DNA from: Epicoccum nigrum
Taxonomy: Eukaryota; Ascomycota; Dothideomycetes; Pleosporales; Didymellaceae
Assembly: GCA_002116315.1 (NCBI GenBank)
Contig: KZ107839.1
Location: 2,712,932 to 2,776,931 of the forward strand
Length of the DNA: 64,000 nucleotides
Reading direction: 5' to 3'
Below the pieces are notes generated by a model. The model did not search any database, was not told where the DNA came from, and saw only the letters and a list, made by a program, of their open reading frames with translations. Each line of letters starts with the position of its first letter. The stretch's first letter is position 1. Below, in pieces: positions 35,669 through 46,709 of the stretch. The position numbers were made by a program, and so were the translations under genes.

Positions 35669-36817
35669 CTCAACAAAATCTGTCCCAACAAAAATTTGTC
35701 GAACTTAAAAAGCTCGGGACTTCGCTGATAATTATTCTTGAGATCTTTCCAACCTTAATATATAGCTGACACTACACCGTTCACTACCAGTGCGTAGCTT
35801 ATACGTAGTAGTTCCTTGGATCAGCGATGCCCAGGTCAGTCGTAATGTTGCTCCACCACACCATGATTCATGATACAAACGGCGCCTTGGGTGACATGCG
35901 GTAATTCGTGGAGTAGGCAACGGTCATGTGCGGCGGTGCACTGTTCCTGACAGCGATAAGCACGCTAGAAAAGCGGTCCGAGAGTGCACCACTAACGTTC
36001 AGCTCTACTTCAGTTTAATCTCGTCAAAATCCAGTAGATCGGCACGATGCCTTCTCGGACCGAGTAAATCGCATGAGTTTAGTCTCGTGCCAGGAGAGAA
36101 GCCTTGAGGGAATCTTCTTTACATTGCGGGGTGGGCGGGCTTTATTCCCGATGGAGCAGTTGTGTAGCTTAGCCTCTTTTAGCCTCACGGTGACACAACC
36201 TCACCCTGGCTGTTTTCGGACGGGTGTCCGCGATCGACGAAACACCAATGTTCATCTCCCGTGTTTCAAGGAATTTTTCTTATGTGTGTGCCACACAACG
36301 ACGATAATGCAGTCGGTACTCAAGCATAAGCGAGATTTTAGATGACCTCGGACGCAAGCCGGAAGCAAGTTCGGTATTGCAGGCGCAGACGTGGCGTCTC
36401 GTGTATGCTGAACATCTTATGCTTGGGTCCGGTTCTTGATGCGCGGCTCCAGGTTTGGGCGCGCGGCCCCGCATATCGAACTCGTGGCCTCGGGGATTGT
36501 CTCGTTTATGATGCGGATCAATAAAATCCAGGTTTTCTCGTGACAAGAAGATCGGATACCGAGAATGCGCAGTGGGTACCTGACTGCTTATTTGCCCACA
36601 GTCGGAGTGCAATATAAATCTTCAAGTCTATGATGGAAACGGTAGATACAGCGAAACTTCGTAGTGAATTTACGGTCGATGGTCATGAAAGCCGCCAAAA
36701 GTGAATCCGCGGAGAATATGGAGTGTCATGTATATATCGTGAAGGAAGCTCATACATCACAACAGCAAGCTCATATCCTCAATTCGAATAGCTCATCCTT
36801 TCAATTCCCCCATCAAC
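35669..36817. promoter_or_regulatory. Bidirectional promoter between alpha-amylase and AA13 LPMO genes
   Basis: 1149 bp between the two start codons. It contains a perfect CGG-N8-CGG at 36349-36362, CreA-type SYGGRG matches at 36126-36131 (GCGGGG) and 36467-36472 (GCGGGG, minus strand), a CGGAC/GTCCG inverted pair at 36217-36230 and a longer-range inverted repeat CGGTCCGAG (about 35970) / CTCGGACCG (about 36053). A TATA-like AATATAAAT is near 36612. Motifs are read directly; activity is inferred. Confidence 0.6.
36349..36362 (+). promoter_or_regulatory. AmyR-type binding site (CGG-N8-CGG)
   Basis: Exact match to the CGG-N8-(C/A)GG direct repeat bound by the Zn2Cys6 activator AmyR in Aspergillus amylase promoters. 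It lies 455 bp upstream of the LPMO start and 680 bp upstream of the amylase start, so it could serve both genes. Confidence 0.6.
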
Positions 36818-38059
36818 ATGAAGTGGGCTATCACTCAAGCTCTCGCTTTCGCCGCGGGCGTCAAAGCCCATGGCTATCTTTCCCAGCCCATGAGCCGTAC
36901 CGGTCTCAACGCTCAAAGTGGAGCAGATACCTGCCCTGAGTGTACCATTCTTGAGCCCGTCACAGCATGGCCGGATCTCGAATCTGCCCAAGTCGGACGC
37001 AGCGGCCCTTGCGGTTATAATGCTCGCGTCAGCGTCGACTACAATCAGCCTGGTCCTCGTTGGGGGTCTGCACCTGTCATCACCTACAAGGGTGGTGACG
37101 TGGCTGATGTACAGTGGTGTGTCGATGCCAATGGCGACCACGGCGGTATGTTCAGCTACCGCATCTGCCAGGACCAAGCACTTGTAGACAAGTTCCTGAC
37201 TCCAGGATACTTGCCTACTGAAGCCGAGAAGCAGGCTGCTGAGGATTGCTTTGAGAAGGGTACTTTACCGTGCACCGATGTCACTGGTCAGACTTGTGGG
37301 TACAATGCGGACTGTACTCAGGGGCAGGCATGCTGGAGGAACGACTGGTTCACCTGCAAGGGATTCGATGACACCAAGTGCAGGGGCGTAGATAATGCGC
37401 CTCTGAACTCATGCTATACGAGTATCGCTGGTGGTTACACAGTAAGCTGAGCATGTCGTGAAACTGCTACATTACATGTGACTGACACAATTTAGGTCTC
37501 TTCTAGGATCAAAATCCCGAATTATGTGTCTGACCATACACTGCTCTCCTTCAAGTGGAACTCGTTCCAAACGCCGCAGATATATCTGACCTGTGCTGAC
37601 ATTAAGATCACTGGAGCATCGGGCTCAACACCTCCAACCACCACGAGCAAGGTTTCTTCCGCAGCACCCAGCGCAACCAGCGCAACCAAGTCATCCTCTG
37701 CAGCGTCCAGCTCCACCAGTGCAGCGGCTGGCTGTGCCACACCTGTAGCAACCGTCGCAGTCACCTTCAACTCGAAGACCACCACTGTCGTTGGGCAAAC
37801 CGTGAAGGTTGCAGGATCCATCGCCCAATTGGGTAGCTGGAACACTGCAAATGCACCAGCATTGTCTGCTTCGAAGTACACTTCTTCGAACCCTCTTTGG
37901 ACGACCACCCTCAACGTACCTGCTGGTACAAGCTTCGAGTACAAGTTCATTAAGGTGGAGAGCAATGGCGCCGTGACTTACGAGTCGGGTGCGAACAGGG
38001 TATACACCGTTCCTAAGAGCTGTGCAAGCACAGCTACGTTGGAAGCGGCCTGGAAGTGA
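36818..38059 (+). CDS. Secreted starch-active lytic polysaccharide monooxygenase, AA13 with CBM20
   Basis: Exons 36818-37441 and 37496-38059; 395 residues. Cleavage after a 17-residue signal peptide leaves His18 as the new N-terminus (HGYLSQPMSRTGLN), the first arm of the copper histidine brace. His108 (mature 91, in ANGDHGGMFSYRIC) is the second. Many Cys (DTCPECTILEP, GRSGPCGYNARV, CGYNADCTQGQACW) match the AA13 disulfide pattern. A Ser/Thr/Ala linker (about 265-300) leads to CBM20 (VAGSIAQLGSWN, YKFIKVESNG, VYTVPKSC). AA13 enzymes oxidatively cleave starch using copper and a reductant or peroxide, helping amylases on crystalline granules. The divergent amylase neighbour supports that role. 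Confidence 0.95.
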
Positions 38060-38185
38060 TGCACTGTCAGAGGGCCAAGGGCTGTAGTCCGGTTCCGTGA
38101 GCGTTTTGGTCTTGTTGTAAAGTGTAGATCCTTGTAAATGTGACAGTTGTTATCTCAATAGTGGATATTCCTAATGTCAATTATG
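38060..38185. other. Short convergent 3' gap
   Basis: Only 126 bp between the LPMO stop codon and the stop codon of the convergent transcription factor gene, so their 3' UTRs probably overlap. Confidence 0.6.
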
Positions 38186-41099
38186 TTATCGAAGACCACC
38201 AAGCTCCTCCATAAGACCGCACAGCGCCCGGATCAGGGGAGGACCTGTCCCGCGATCAACGTCGGGATGCGAAGCGTCGAAAAGACTGATGCCCACTCTC
38301 ATGACCTGTGAGGGATATTTTAGATTGCAGTTTTCAGGACGAGGGATCGACTCAGACTCCGAGATATCTGGTTTGTGGGTATAAATGATGCGGAGACACG
38401 GCATCCCGCTGTTCATGGCAATGAAGGTATCGATGTCACTTTGGTTGCCTGATGCAAGATCATCAAGGTAGACCATCTTGCCTGGAGGCAAGTTCGGCTG
38501 CGTTCTCGATGGTGTTGTGGTTCCAGTCTTCTTTGCGCGGTCACGCACCATCATGCTATAGGTCCAAAGAACCATGATGGCGTGATAGAGCATGAAAGAG
38601 TCAGGTCCACGAATCTGGTATGGCGGGATGTGTCGAGCAGCCCGCACCACTTGCCCGGCATGACAAATAGCAATCCTTGCTTCCTTTGTCTGACTCCAAG
38701 GGGAAAGGTATGTATAAGCACTATTAGCGGCCGTTTCGCCACACTTCCCCGCAAAACGCGCAATGAGATCAATGTCAACGTGCAGATACATCTGCAGAAA
38801 CTGATGTAATACACATGCCACAGCGGGGGATCTATCGAGTAGGAAGTCGTCGTGCTTCAGATGTTGATATCTTAGGTCGACTGTTAGCTCCGAAGGTCAT
38901 GTGTGTGATGTGGCTTACAGTTTTTGCTGGCGTGAACGTGCCCACAGTTGTGACGAAGGGTCACTGGTCTCATGTAACAAAACAAACTGTTGAGAGTATT
39001 CCCATATTTGCGCAGCAATGCCATGGAGATAGGTCGACCGCGCGACTTGCGCATCTGTATCCGAGCGCAAATACAGTACTATAGCCTCGTCCCTAAGAAG
39101 TTCTCGAAGTGAAGGGGGGCTTGCCGTGATGTTCATCTCCAAATAACGTGACTTCCATAGCTCTGCTGTAGGTGCTAGCCACAACATCTTGGAGGCAGGA
39201 ATGGCTAATGTGAGTTCAGCGTAGGTTATAAGTGGAGGACGATGCTTGACCATAGCCATTTGCATATCATGCTCGAACAGATGATACACCAGTCTGTATA
39301 CGTCAGCTACTAATATCGGTTATTGAGCAAGGCTAAAAGACCTTTTATACGACTCGTGCCCAACCCATTGCTTCCATTTCACTCGAAGTGCTTCGTCTTC
39401 ATCATCAGCGGAAGGAGCAACAACAGGGTATCGAACGTAATCGAATCTACCGGCGCGACGTAATGCCTGAAAAGTTAGCAGGCGCTGAATCAAAGGATCG
39501 AGGGATCTGTACTGTCACGAGATGCTGCAGGCTACTCTCGGCAATCTCCATTTTTCTCCGATATCCACAGAATGCTCCAATGTCAAGCCACAGCATAGAG
39601 GCTTGCAAATATTCCAGATCGCGTATGACACTATTGTCATTCTCAGCCTAGGGCTTGGTCAGACCTTCTTATCTTCGATAACGAGCTTGGTTTCTTGTGA
39701 CTGCTCACCAAAGTGTTCAGAGCGACTCGGACAATCTCTTGTAGGGCCAAGCCAGTTCTGTTCACAGCGGATACTCCAATACATATGCAGCCAGCGGCTA
39801 CTAGCGCGGTCAACCACTCAGGTCGGGCTGCCTCGCTGTCAAAGGTGTACGGATGGATCCACGCATCAGTCTCAGTCCTCTTCGCAATGCCAACTTTGAT
39901 AAGCTTCTCAACGCACTCTGCCGATGGGAAGGAAGGAATGGTAATCTGGCTTCGTGCGGTCTTTGAAACAAGTTGGAAGATGCGATCGCGTGCTCCTGCC
40001 GACAAACGATCTGGTATGACAACATTAGACGAGTATGGCATATGCGGTGACGAAGCCACGTTGCGCTCATCCAGCGTGATGTTCTCATGTTCACTGAAAG
40101 CGTTCTGATTGCGCTCGGGCATCCAAAACCTGAGCAGAATTAGCGCGAGTCAACATCATAGTCAATGCGCAATACCAAGCCGACTGCTTGAAGACTGCGT
40201 GGCGCCTTTTAGCAGAATTGATGTCGATTTTCTCGTGTGAGTGATCTGTATTCTCAGAAGACTGCGCCGGAAAGGGTTGAGACACATGAGATTCTAACAT
40301 CTGGTCGACCGCCGGGGTGAAATCAGTGCCAAATATGTCCACCTGGCCTAGCCAATCGGCCTCAGGCATCCAGGCCATCAGGTCGGGAGGAGACTGCAAG
40401 TAGTCGGCACCCATGAAGTCTGGCGCAGGAACCATAATCTGCTCAAAGAATGCTGGGATGGCATGCTGGTTGTAGCCCGTTGTATTGTAAAGGTCAAGTA
40501 AGGCCTGTGCATCGGAGTTCGGCTCCGCCAGGTAGACATTGTCTACACCCATGTCAACGTCGAACTGGGAGGAATCGACTTGCTGCTCTGTCGGATGTGT
40601 GAAGACTCGTGAAAGCTGCTCCTGTGCCGTCTTTGCTTGAGGGATTGGTGATGAATCAGCAGATCTGGTCAAGCATGCTAAGCCCTTCTTATGGCACCGT
40701 TTGCAAGGTCTGCCATTGTCGCATTTGACTTTGGACACAACACAGGAGTTACAGGCCTTTGTTGCACGCTCCGCGATACGATTGGGGCCTATGAGCCCAT
40801 CTTTAGCATTCTTTGCGTGTGTTGCTTGATGCCTGAGGAGCAGATCTCTACGATTGAATGCTGCAGGGCATTCTTCGCAGCGAAAGGAACGCTCATTACG
40901 GTCTGTGTATACTTCAGTACCTAGAATTAGTCTAGATTGTGCAGCACTCACGTGAATCAAGATGTCGGTTCAAGTGGTCGGCACGTTCATACGACCGATG
41001 GCAAACCTGGCATTGCAGCCCACCGACCGAGGACGCTTCGGAGGCCCGACGTTTCGAAGGCTGCTCTTCTGTTGTTCCCACCGCCATTTGGACTGACAT
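38186..41099 (-). CDS. Transcription factor with two C2H2 fingers and a Zn2Cys6 cluster
   Basis: Seven exons: 41099-40952, 40902-40176, 40129-39709, 39647-39513, 39466-39342, 39293-38919 and 38870-38186; 871 residues. Two C2H2 fingers (C30-C33-H46-H50; C58-C61-H74-H78) are followed by a binuclear Zn2Cys6 cluster (C100, C103, C110, C116, C119, C126). The middle and C-terminal parts look like the fungal-specific TF domain: LQASMLWLDIGAFCGYRRKMEIAES, then WKQWVGHESYKRLVYHLFEHD. The fifth intron has a weak donor (GTCTTT) but gives the conserved KRLVYHLF. This mixed C2H2/Zn2Cys6 class is common in moulds and differs from AmyR, which has Zn2Cys6 only. It lies between the starch genes and the monooxygenase/dioxygenase cluster and could regulate either; that is inference. 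Confidence 0.88.
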
Positions 41100-41333
41100 G
41101 GTGACTGTAGGGGTCCACGACGGAAATTGTGGGAGACGAATAGATCAAGGATCTTCGGCTGTCGGAAAGTGGGTGACACCTCCAAATGCGGGGTGCATGT
41201 GGGGCGCATCAACCGAGCCGATGGTACACGTACTGTGGTTCAAGAAGTGTCTTAGCCATAGTCATTTGAGCCAAACTGTCAATCAAATCGATTGTCGCAT
41301 TGGAATGATGCTGATTGAGATAGTCTGGAAAAG

Positions 41334-42667
41334 CTAAGCTACTGCGACAGCTTGAACCCCAGTAGTGATTGCTGCTATCGATCGCTTCTCTTCCCAATCT
41401 CGAACCCCCCGATATGTACAGTTGTAATCCATGAATTCATCTGGGCGCCTATTTAAGTTAGCTACCATTCAAAGCATTCGTACGCAGAGGCTCACATTTT
41501 GACAACATTGCTGCCTTTTTCTGTCGCGGGCTTTGCAGCTTCACGACTAAATTGTTGTATCAAGCTGACGCGCTCATACCGGCTCTCGAAGACGTCTTTC
41601 AGGATCGAAGAAACTTTGGATTTCGAAGGCGATTCATTGATATCGCTAAACAAGGTTCCCAAGGCTTCTGCATCCTCAATGGTTTGGCTCGCGCCCTGAC
41701 CTTGTGTGGGCAGCATAGCATGCGCGGCATCTCCAATGAGGATCACGCGTCCGGAATGCCAGGTATCTAACGGATCCAGATCGCGCAACTGCCATAGACC
41801 AATGCTGTCAGCATTCCGAAGAGCGTCTTTGGTCCATCCGGGAAACTCCTTAAATGTCTCCAACATCTTCGCAGGGTCTCCGTTCGTGACCCACGACTGT
41901 GCGCGGTCTGGATCCTCGTTCATTTGCTCATCTGGCACCAGCCCTACAATACTGTAGAGTTGTCCATCACGGGCCGGACCCATGATAAGCCTGCAAGAGT
42001 GAGCCACCACCATAGAGGTATAGGGCTGTTCTGGCTTGATGTTTCCAGCAAAGTCGGGTGCGGCCATTCGTAGGACTGAAGTTGGGAGCATCATTCGGTA
42101 TGCGGAGGATCCAGTGGGCTTCGGCTTGACCTCTTTTCCAAGAACGAAGGTGCGCATGACACTATGTATGCCATCTGCACCAACGATGAGGTCTGCCTGC
42201 AGGACTTCGCCATCTTCTAGAGTGACTTGTCCCGCATCGCAATCGCAGTGAGAAACTCGTGCTGAAGTACGCAGTATCGCAGGTTCGCCTGCTGCTTCGG
42301 TGCATGTCGCTATCTTTCGGAGGTAGGCATGAAGGTCCTGGCGGTGCCACATGATACGATCTGCACCGTACTGAGTTCTGCTTCGCAAGGGTATCTCGTT
42401 GACCATGTTGCCTTCTGTGTTATAGATTCTGAATCCATTATCAACAGTTCCATTGGAATCTTCCAGGAGATTTTTGAGTTCCCAGCTCTGCTGTATAATT
42501 CTTGTCGCATTGGGCTGGAGTGAGATTGTAGCGCCAATTTCAGTGCTGAGCCGAGACTGTTCGAGGATGGTGATTTTGCGATTGTCCTTCCGTAGAGCTA
42601 TGGCAGCTGCCAACCCTGCGATACCGCCGCCCACGATGATGATCCGGAAAGGCGTTGGCGATGACAT
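41334..42667 (-). CDS. FAD-dependent monooxygenase, salicylate hydroxylase-like
   Basis: Exons 42667-41496 and 41448-41334; intron 41449-41495 (donor GTGAGC, branch GCTAAC, acceptor ATAG); 428 residues. Without the last splice the frame would stop right after VKM; splicing adds RPDEFMDYNCTYRGVRDWEEKR, the expected C-terminal helix of this family. The start MSSPTPFRIIIVGGGIAGLAAAIAL carries the FAD GxGxxG motif; LIVGADGIHSVMR is the DG motif and VILIGDAAHAMLPTQGQGAS the GD motif. It is divergent from a PhyH-type dioxygenase, with 428 bp between start codons, as expected for a co-regulated pair. Substrate unknown, probably an aromatic or polyketide-like ring. It is not especially close to the other flavin monooxygenase at 1.6 kb. 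Confidence 0.9.
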
Positions 42668-43095
42668 CTCGAGAAGGCTCGTAGTTTGTGAGTGTGACAA
42701 GAGCAATTGAATAAGGTATAATAGATCGAGTTACAAGCAGTGAAGACATGCTGACAAATTCTGTGCGGCATGCAGCTGCTTGATAAAGGGTGTCCTTATG
42801 TTGACCAACTCCAAACCGATGAAGCAAACTCTCCACTTTACGCACGACTGCATTGATGTCTCCACCTTTTTTTACCCTGGTCCAAGCAACTTGCGTGTTC
42901 TGTCGATCGTCGTCACGGATCGGAAAGGTGGGCAGAGAGGTTCTCGGAATATGTGGGCGGGGGGCGAAGGCGACGGACACCACGGGTCCCGTCCGGGGAG
43001 CAGACCTAGTATATTTCCCCGCCTTCAAGTCAGCTATACAGGAACAGTATCAGTAAATCAATCACACACCATCACGGAAGTTCTTGTTCGTCAAC
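42668..43095. promoter_or_regulatory. Bidirectional promoter, monooxygenase/dioxygenase pair
   Basis: 428 bp between divergent start codons. It holds an 11-bp perfect dyad ACGGGTCCCGT at 42982-42992, which contains CGG-N3-CCG, an inverted half-site pair of the kind Zn2Cys6 regulators use. A TATA-like TAGTATATTT is at about 43008-43017, about 80 bp before the dioxygenase start. Function is inferred. Confidence 0.45.
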
Positions 43096-44215
43096 ATGAT
43101 TTCCACAACAACAAAGACAACACCCATCACGCTGAAGGCCGTCGAAGACCAGCGCATGAGGGTCGATGGCACTGATGCAAAGTTTGGAGATTGGAGAGAT
43201 GACCTTGCCAGAGACGGCTATGCTGTCATCAAAGGCGCCATACCAAGGGAGAGGGCCGACAAGTACGCGGACCAGATGTTTACCTGGTTGGAAGGATTGT
43301 AAGTGATAGACGCCAATACTGGAACGCTATCCTTACAATGTCCAGTAACCTTGGCTTCGATCGCAACGACATGTCCACGGTCCACAAAGACAAGCTTCCC
43401 GTAATCAACGAGAAGGGCATGTGCTTGCAGTATGCAGTAACTCACGAAGACTTTGCCTGGTCTATCCGAGGCGAATCCGGTGTGGTGAAGCCCTTCGAGC
43501 AGGTGTACAACACTGAAGACTTGATCGTGTCATTCGATGCGATCAACTTCACACTGCCGTGAGTTTACAAGACCCATAAACCTGTGGACGAGCTGATAGT
43601 GGTTCCAGTCGCTCAGATATCGCGCAAAACAAGCCTTGGCCACACCAGGACCAAGACCCCGCGAAGCCTGGATTTAGATGCTTGCAGGGCTTGGTGAACC
43701 TGCTACCGAACGGACCAGATGACGGTGGCCTCATCGTATGTCCTGGCGGTCACCTACTGTCAGACGAGTTCCATAAGGACATGGCTGACGAGCCACGTAT
43801 TCCAGCCTGGACGCCAGAATGGTTTGGCTTCACTGACAATGGAATGAAATGGCTTGAGAAGAAGGGACTGAAGTGGATCAAGGTATGCGCGGACCCTGGA
43901 GATCTGCTTGTTTGGGATTCGCGCACGCCTCATTATAACCTCAGCTCCAAGACTAACCAACCTCGTTTCGCGGTATACACATGCTATATGCCTGTAGCGG
44001 ATGCTACCCAGGAGGATCTGCTGAGGAAGAAAGATGCGTATGAGCGATGGGTCGGCACAACGCACTGGCCCAATGCCAAGCACACAGGCTCGAACGCTGC
44101 GAAAAGAGATGGAGAGGATGATCCGCATAACCGCTTCGAGCCGGTGAACAAGCCAGTTATGGACGAAAGAACATTTAAGCTGACTGGTATTCCGTATATC
44201 AAGGCTGAGGCTTGA
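43096..44215 (+). CDS. Phytanoyl-CoA dioxygenase (PhyH) family Fe/2-oxoglutarate oxygenase, copy 1
   Basis: Exons 43096-43298, 43346-43558 and 43609-44215; 340 residues. GDWRDDLARDGYAVIKGAI opens the double-stranded beta-helix. The metal site is H-x-D in KPWPHQDQDP and the distal His in LLVWDSRTPHYNLSS; Arg in NQPRFAVYTCYM likely binds 2-oxoglutarate. The C-terminal region, with YERWVGTTHWPNAKH, is shared with copy 2 at 50.4 kb. Enzymes of this family hydroxylate or desaturate small molecules; in mould clusters they often tailor specialised metabolites. It is divergent from the flavin monooxygenase. Substrate unknown. Confidence 0.9.
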
Positions 44216-44889
44216 TGAGTATGAGAGACCTGGGGATCACGTTTTCTCTCGCTTAATGAAATCTGAAACCCATGACGTCATCATTTGACACTTAAACTGC
44301 ATATGTACCTGCAACAGTATTTGTGACAATGCACGCGGCCCATTACCAGATGGGCTCTAAAGTACACTACGCATGATTTCTTCTGAATTAGTTGAAGTGC
44401 TGTCATGAGATGCGATGGCGATCCTAAATTCAGCCACTCCTACGTATCATTTACGCGACGCGACGCGGCGCGCCTCATTATCATGATCTTGTTCATTCAG
44501 TCTCCAGACTACGGTACTGTTCAGCTCGTCTTTGGTATGTCCACGTCGAGACTCTACTGCACTAGGGCTTTAGGAGCTGTATTCACGAAGAGCAGATGCT
44601 CAATCGATCCTAGACCGCCAATGGACACAATCGCCTTTTTAAGGGGTGTTCAGGCCAAGGTAAGCAACCTTCTCTTCTGTAGACATCACAACATTAAGAG
44701 GCTGACCAGCAATCAGGCAAGTATTTTGATACACTTTAGTTTCATCTATAGCCCAATCCGGCCCCCATCAGCTACGTCAAATAAATAGGAACCCCCAAAA
44801 AACCAGCCAAAGTACTCAGTAAGCAAACACAACACGACAGTATTCATCTGGAATCATTGCCTGTCATCGGGTTCGACAAAAAGGCACCC
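44216..44889. other. Convergent 3' intergenic region
   Basis: About 0.7 kb between the stop codons of the dioxygenase and the MFS gene. The plus-strand frame 44405-44788 has no domain. Nothing else is seen. Confidence 0.55.
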
Positions 44890-46709
44890 TTAACGCGACA
44901 TTGACGGGTGGCCCGTCTTCTTCTTCATGGCATATTTGCCAGTAAACCCTCTGATCTTTTTGCCATACAGGAAGACCGGAATGCCCATTAAGCCAAACAG
45001 TGCAGTCAGGCCGGCATATGTCCCAAAGGCGCCATCATACCCGTTGGTCTCGATGAACTTGGCAACACCGTAACTAGTACTGAAGGAGACAAAGCCTCGA
45101 AGAGCTGTGATCACGACGAGGACAGGTCCTGCACGGGCGGGGTATGAATCCAGCAGATACGTTATTGCAGCAATGTTGGAACCAACGAAGGCGAAATAGT
45201 ATCCCGTAGTGGCGAATGCGAAAACGAACCAGTGGTAATCTTCGGGATGCTGCGCGGCAACGCCATACAGCGCAGAGGAGAGTACTCCAACAAGCAGGGG
45301 TATCCAGAGCAACAAGAGGCGATTCTCTGGCTCGTGGACACCACCATTGCGCCTAGCTCGCCATTTGATAACAGCGTCACTACCGTTACCAAGGAGCGGA
45401 AGTGCGATGAGGGCCATCACGATCTGTCCAGCATTGATGTACGAAACAGAGCTGTCGGGGAAATTATACGGAGGTGCGTGCAACACGGTGCCGTATGTGG
45501 TTCCCATGGCAATTTGAACACCAATGGTCAGGCCGTTGAGGCAGAAAGCCCAGAGCACATTGGGGAACAACATGACCTGAAACGTGTTGATGAAGCCGTA
45601 GACTCCTTCCATCCAATCCGGCTTTCCTACAAAGACCCGCATATCTGACCACATGGTACGGGGAAGGTAACGAGTGGTATCAAGTGCGGGTCTTTCAGAG
45701 AGCCTGACTGGCAATGGTGCGGTGGCTCTGGAGGTCTCCACCTCGCCCCCCTCCTCAGCCGAGAATTGACCATAGGCAGTCAGAGAGCGATCGTATCTGC
45801 TTTCAGGCACCCAGAAGATAGATGCGATGAAAGTGACTCCACTAAGTCCTGCACCAAGGTTGTACCAGTTGGAAGGACCGATCGCTCCTGCGATTGGTGA
45901 GGCACAGATGATCAACACAGCAGCCAGGATTGTCTGAGTAGCAGATTGCCACATAAGGAAGGTACTGCGCTCGTGAACGAAATGAATTTCCTGAAGCTCG
46001 TTCAGTCATTGATCAATATGGTGAAGTGATGCTCTTACCTGGATCATCATGGGTACCAATGCTTCGCTCTGACCTGCAGCAAAACCAAGGAGCATTCTTG
46101 CACCAAGATGTTCGTTATAGTTCCTCGCGTAACCGGCCCATACAGCAGCGACGATCAAAATGATCAGCGACAACAGGTATACGGGCCGTCTACCTATCGC
46201 AAGAGCCAACGGCATGCAGATTAGATTACCAACACCCATGAACATTGATGGATATGTCATCAAGGCAGTGATGTCGGCTGCATCTTCAGTAAGTTCATGT
46301 GTCGCAAGTCAGAATCAAGAACGCTCACCATATGTAGCTCCAGCCGCAGCATAGGTAGGGATGTAAAAGTTGAGAAGACCACCGAAACCCGACACCATGG
46401 CAAGACCTAGACAGGAGAAGATCGAAAGTAGCAAGACAAAGAGGATCTTGCGAAACCTCGAAAGGTTTAACGGGTCTTTTGGGCGTTAGTGTGTAGTCGG
46501 TTTCAGATGGAGACTGCATCGCACATACCTCGTGGGTCAGCGCTGGGAGACGGGATCAGGAAGATCTCGTCCAGGTCAGTGATGGTCACTGTTCCCATCG
46601 CCGCAGACTCTGGCACGGGCTTCACAATGCCCGTCTCATTGTCCGAGGCGACTTCATAGCGTTCGACTTCAGTCTTCATGGTCTTCGAATCCTTGATATC
46701 TTTCAACAT
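44890..46709 (-). CDS. MFS transporter (DHA1-like drug/metabolite type)
   Basis: Exons 46709-46529, 46475-46329, 46277-46039 and 45990-44890; 555 residues. The start at 46709 (MLKDIKDSKTMKTEVE) is the first in-frame ATG; the frame extends upstream only from a GTG. A soluble N-terminus with DPLNLSRFRKILFV is followed by twelve predicted helices: ATYADITALMTYPSMFMGVGNL, LALAIGRRPVYL (the motif A loop), GARMLLGFAAGQSEALVPMM, then FWVPESRYDRS before a long central loop and helices 7-12. The 46278 acceptor could shift by 6 bp. The DPLNLS...YADIT layout is typical of fungal DHA1-like proteins that export metabolites or move polyamines. Within this cluster it may carry the cluster substrate or product; inference. 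Confidence 0.9.

Noticed and set aside
42668..42706. Upstream TTG start for the flavin monooxygenase
   Set aside because: The ATG at 42667 lies directly before the FAD-binding motif at the usual distance.
44405..44788. 127-codon plus-strand frame after the first PhyH gene
   Set aside because: No recognisable domain and lies in a convergent 3' region.
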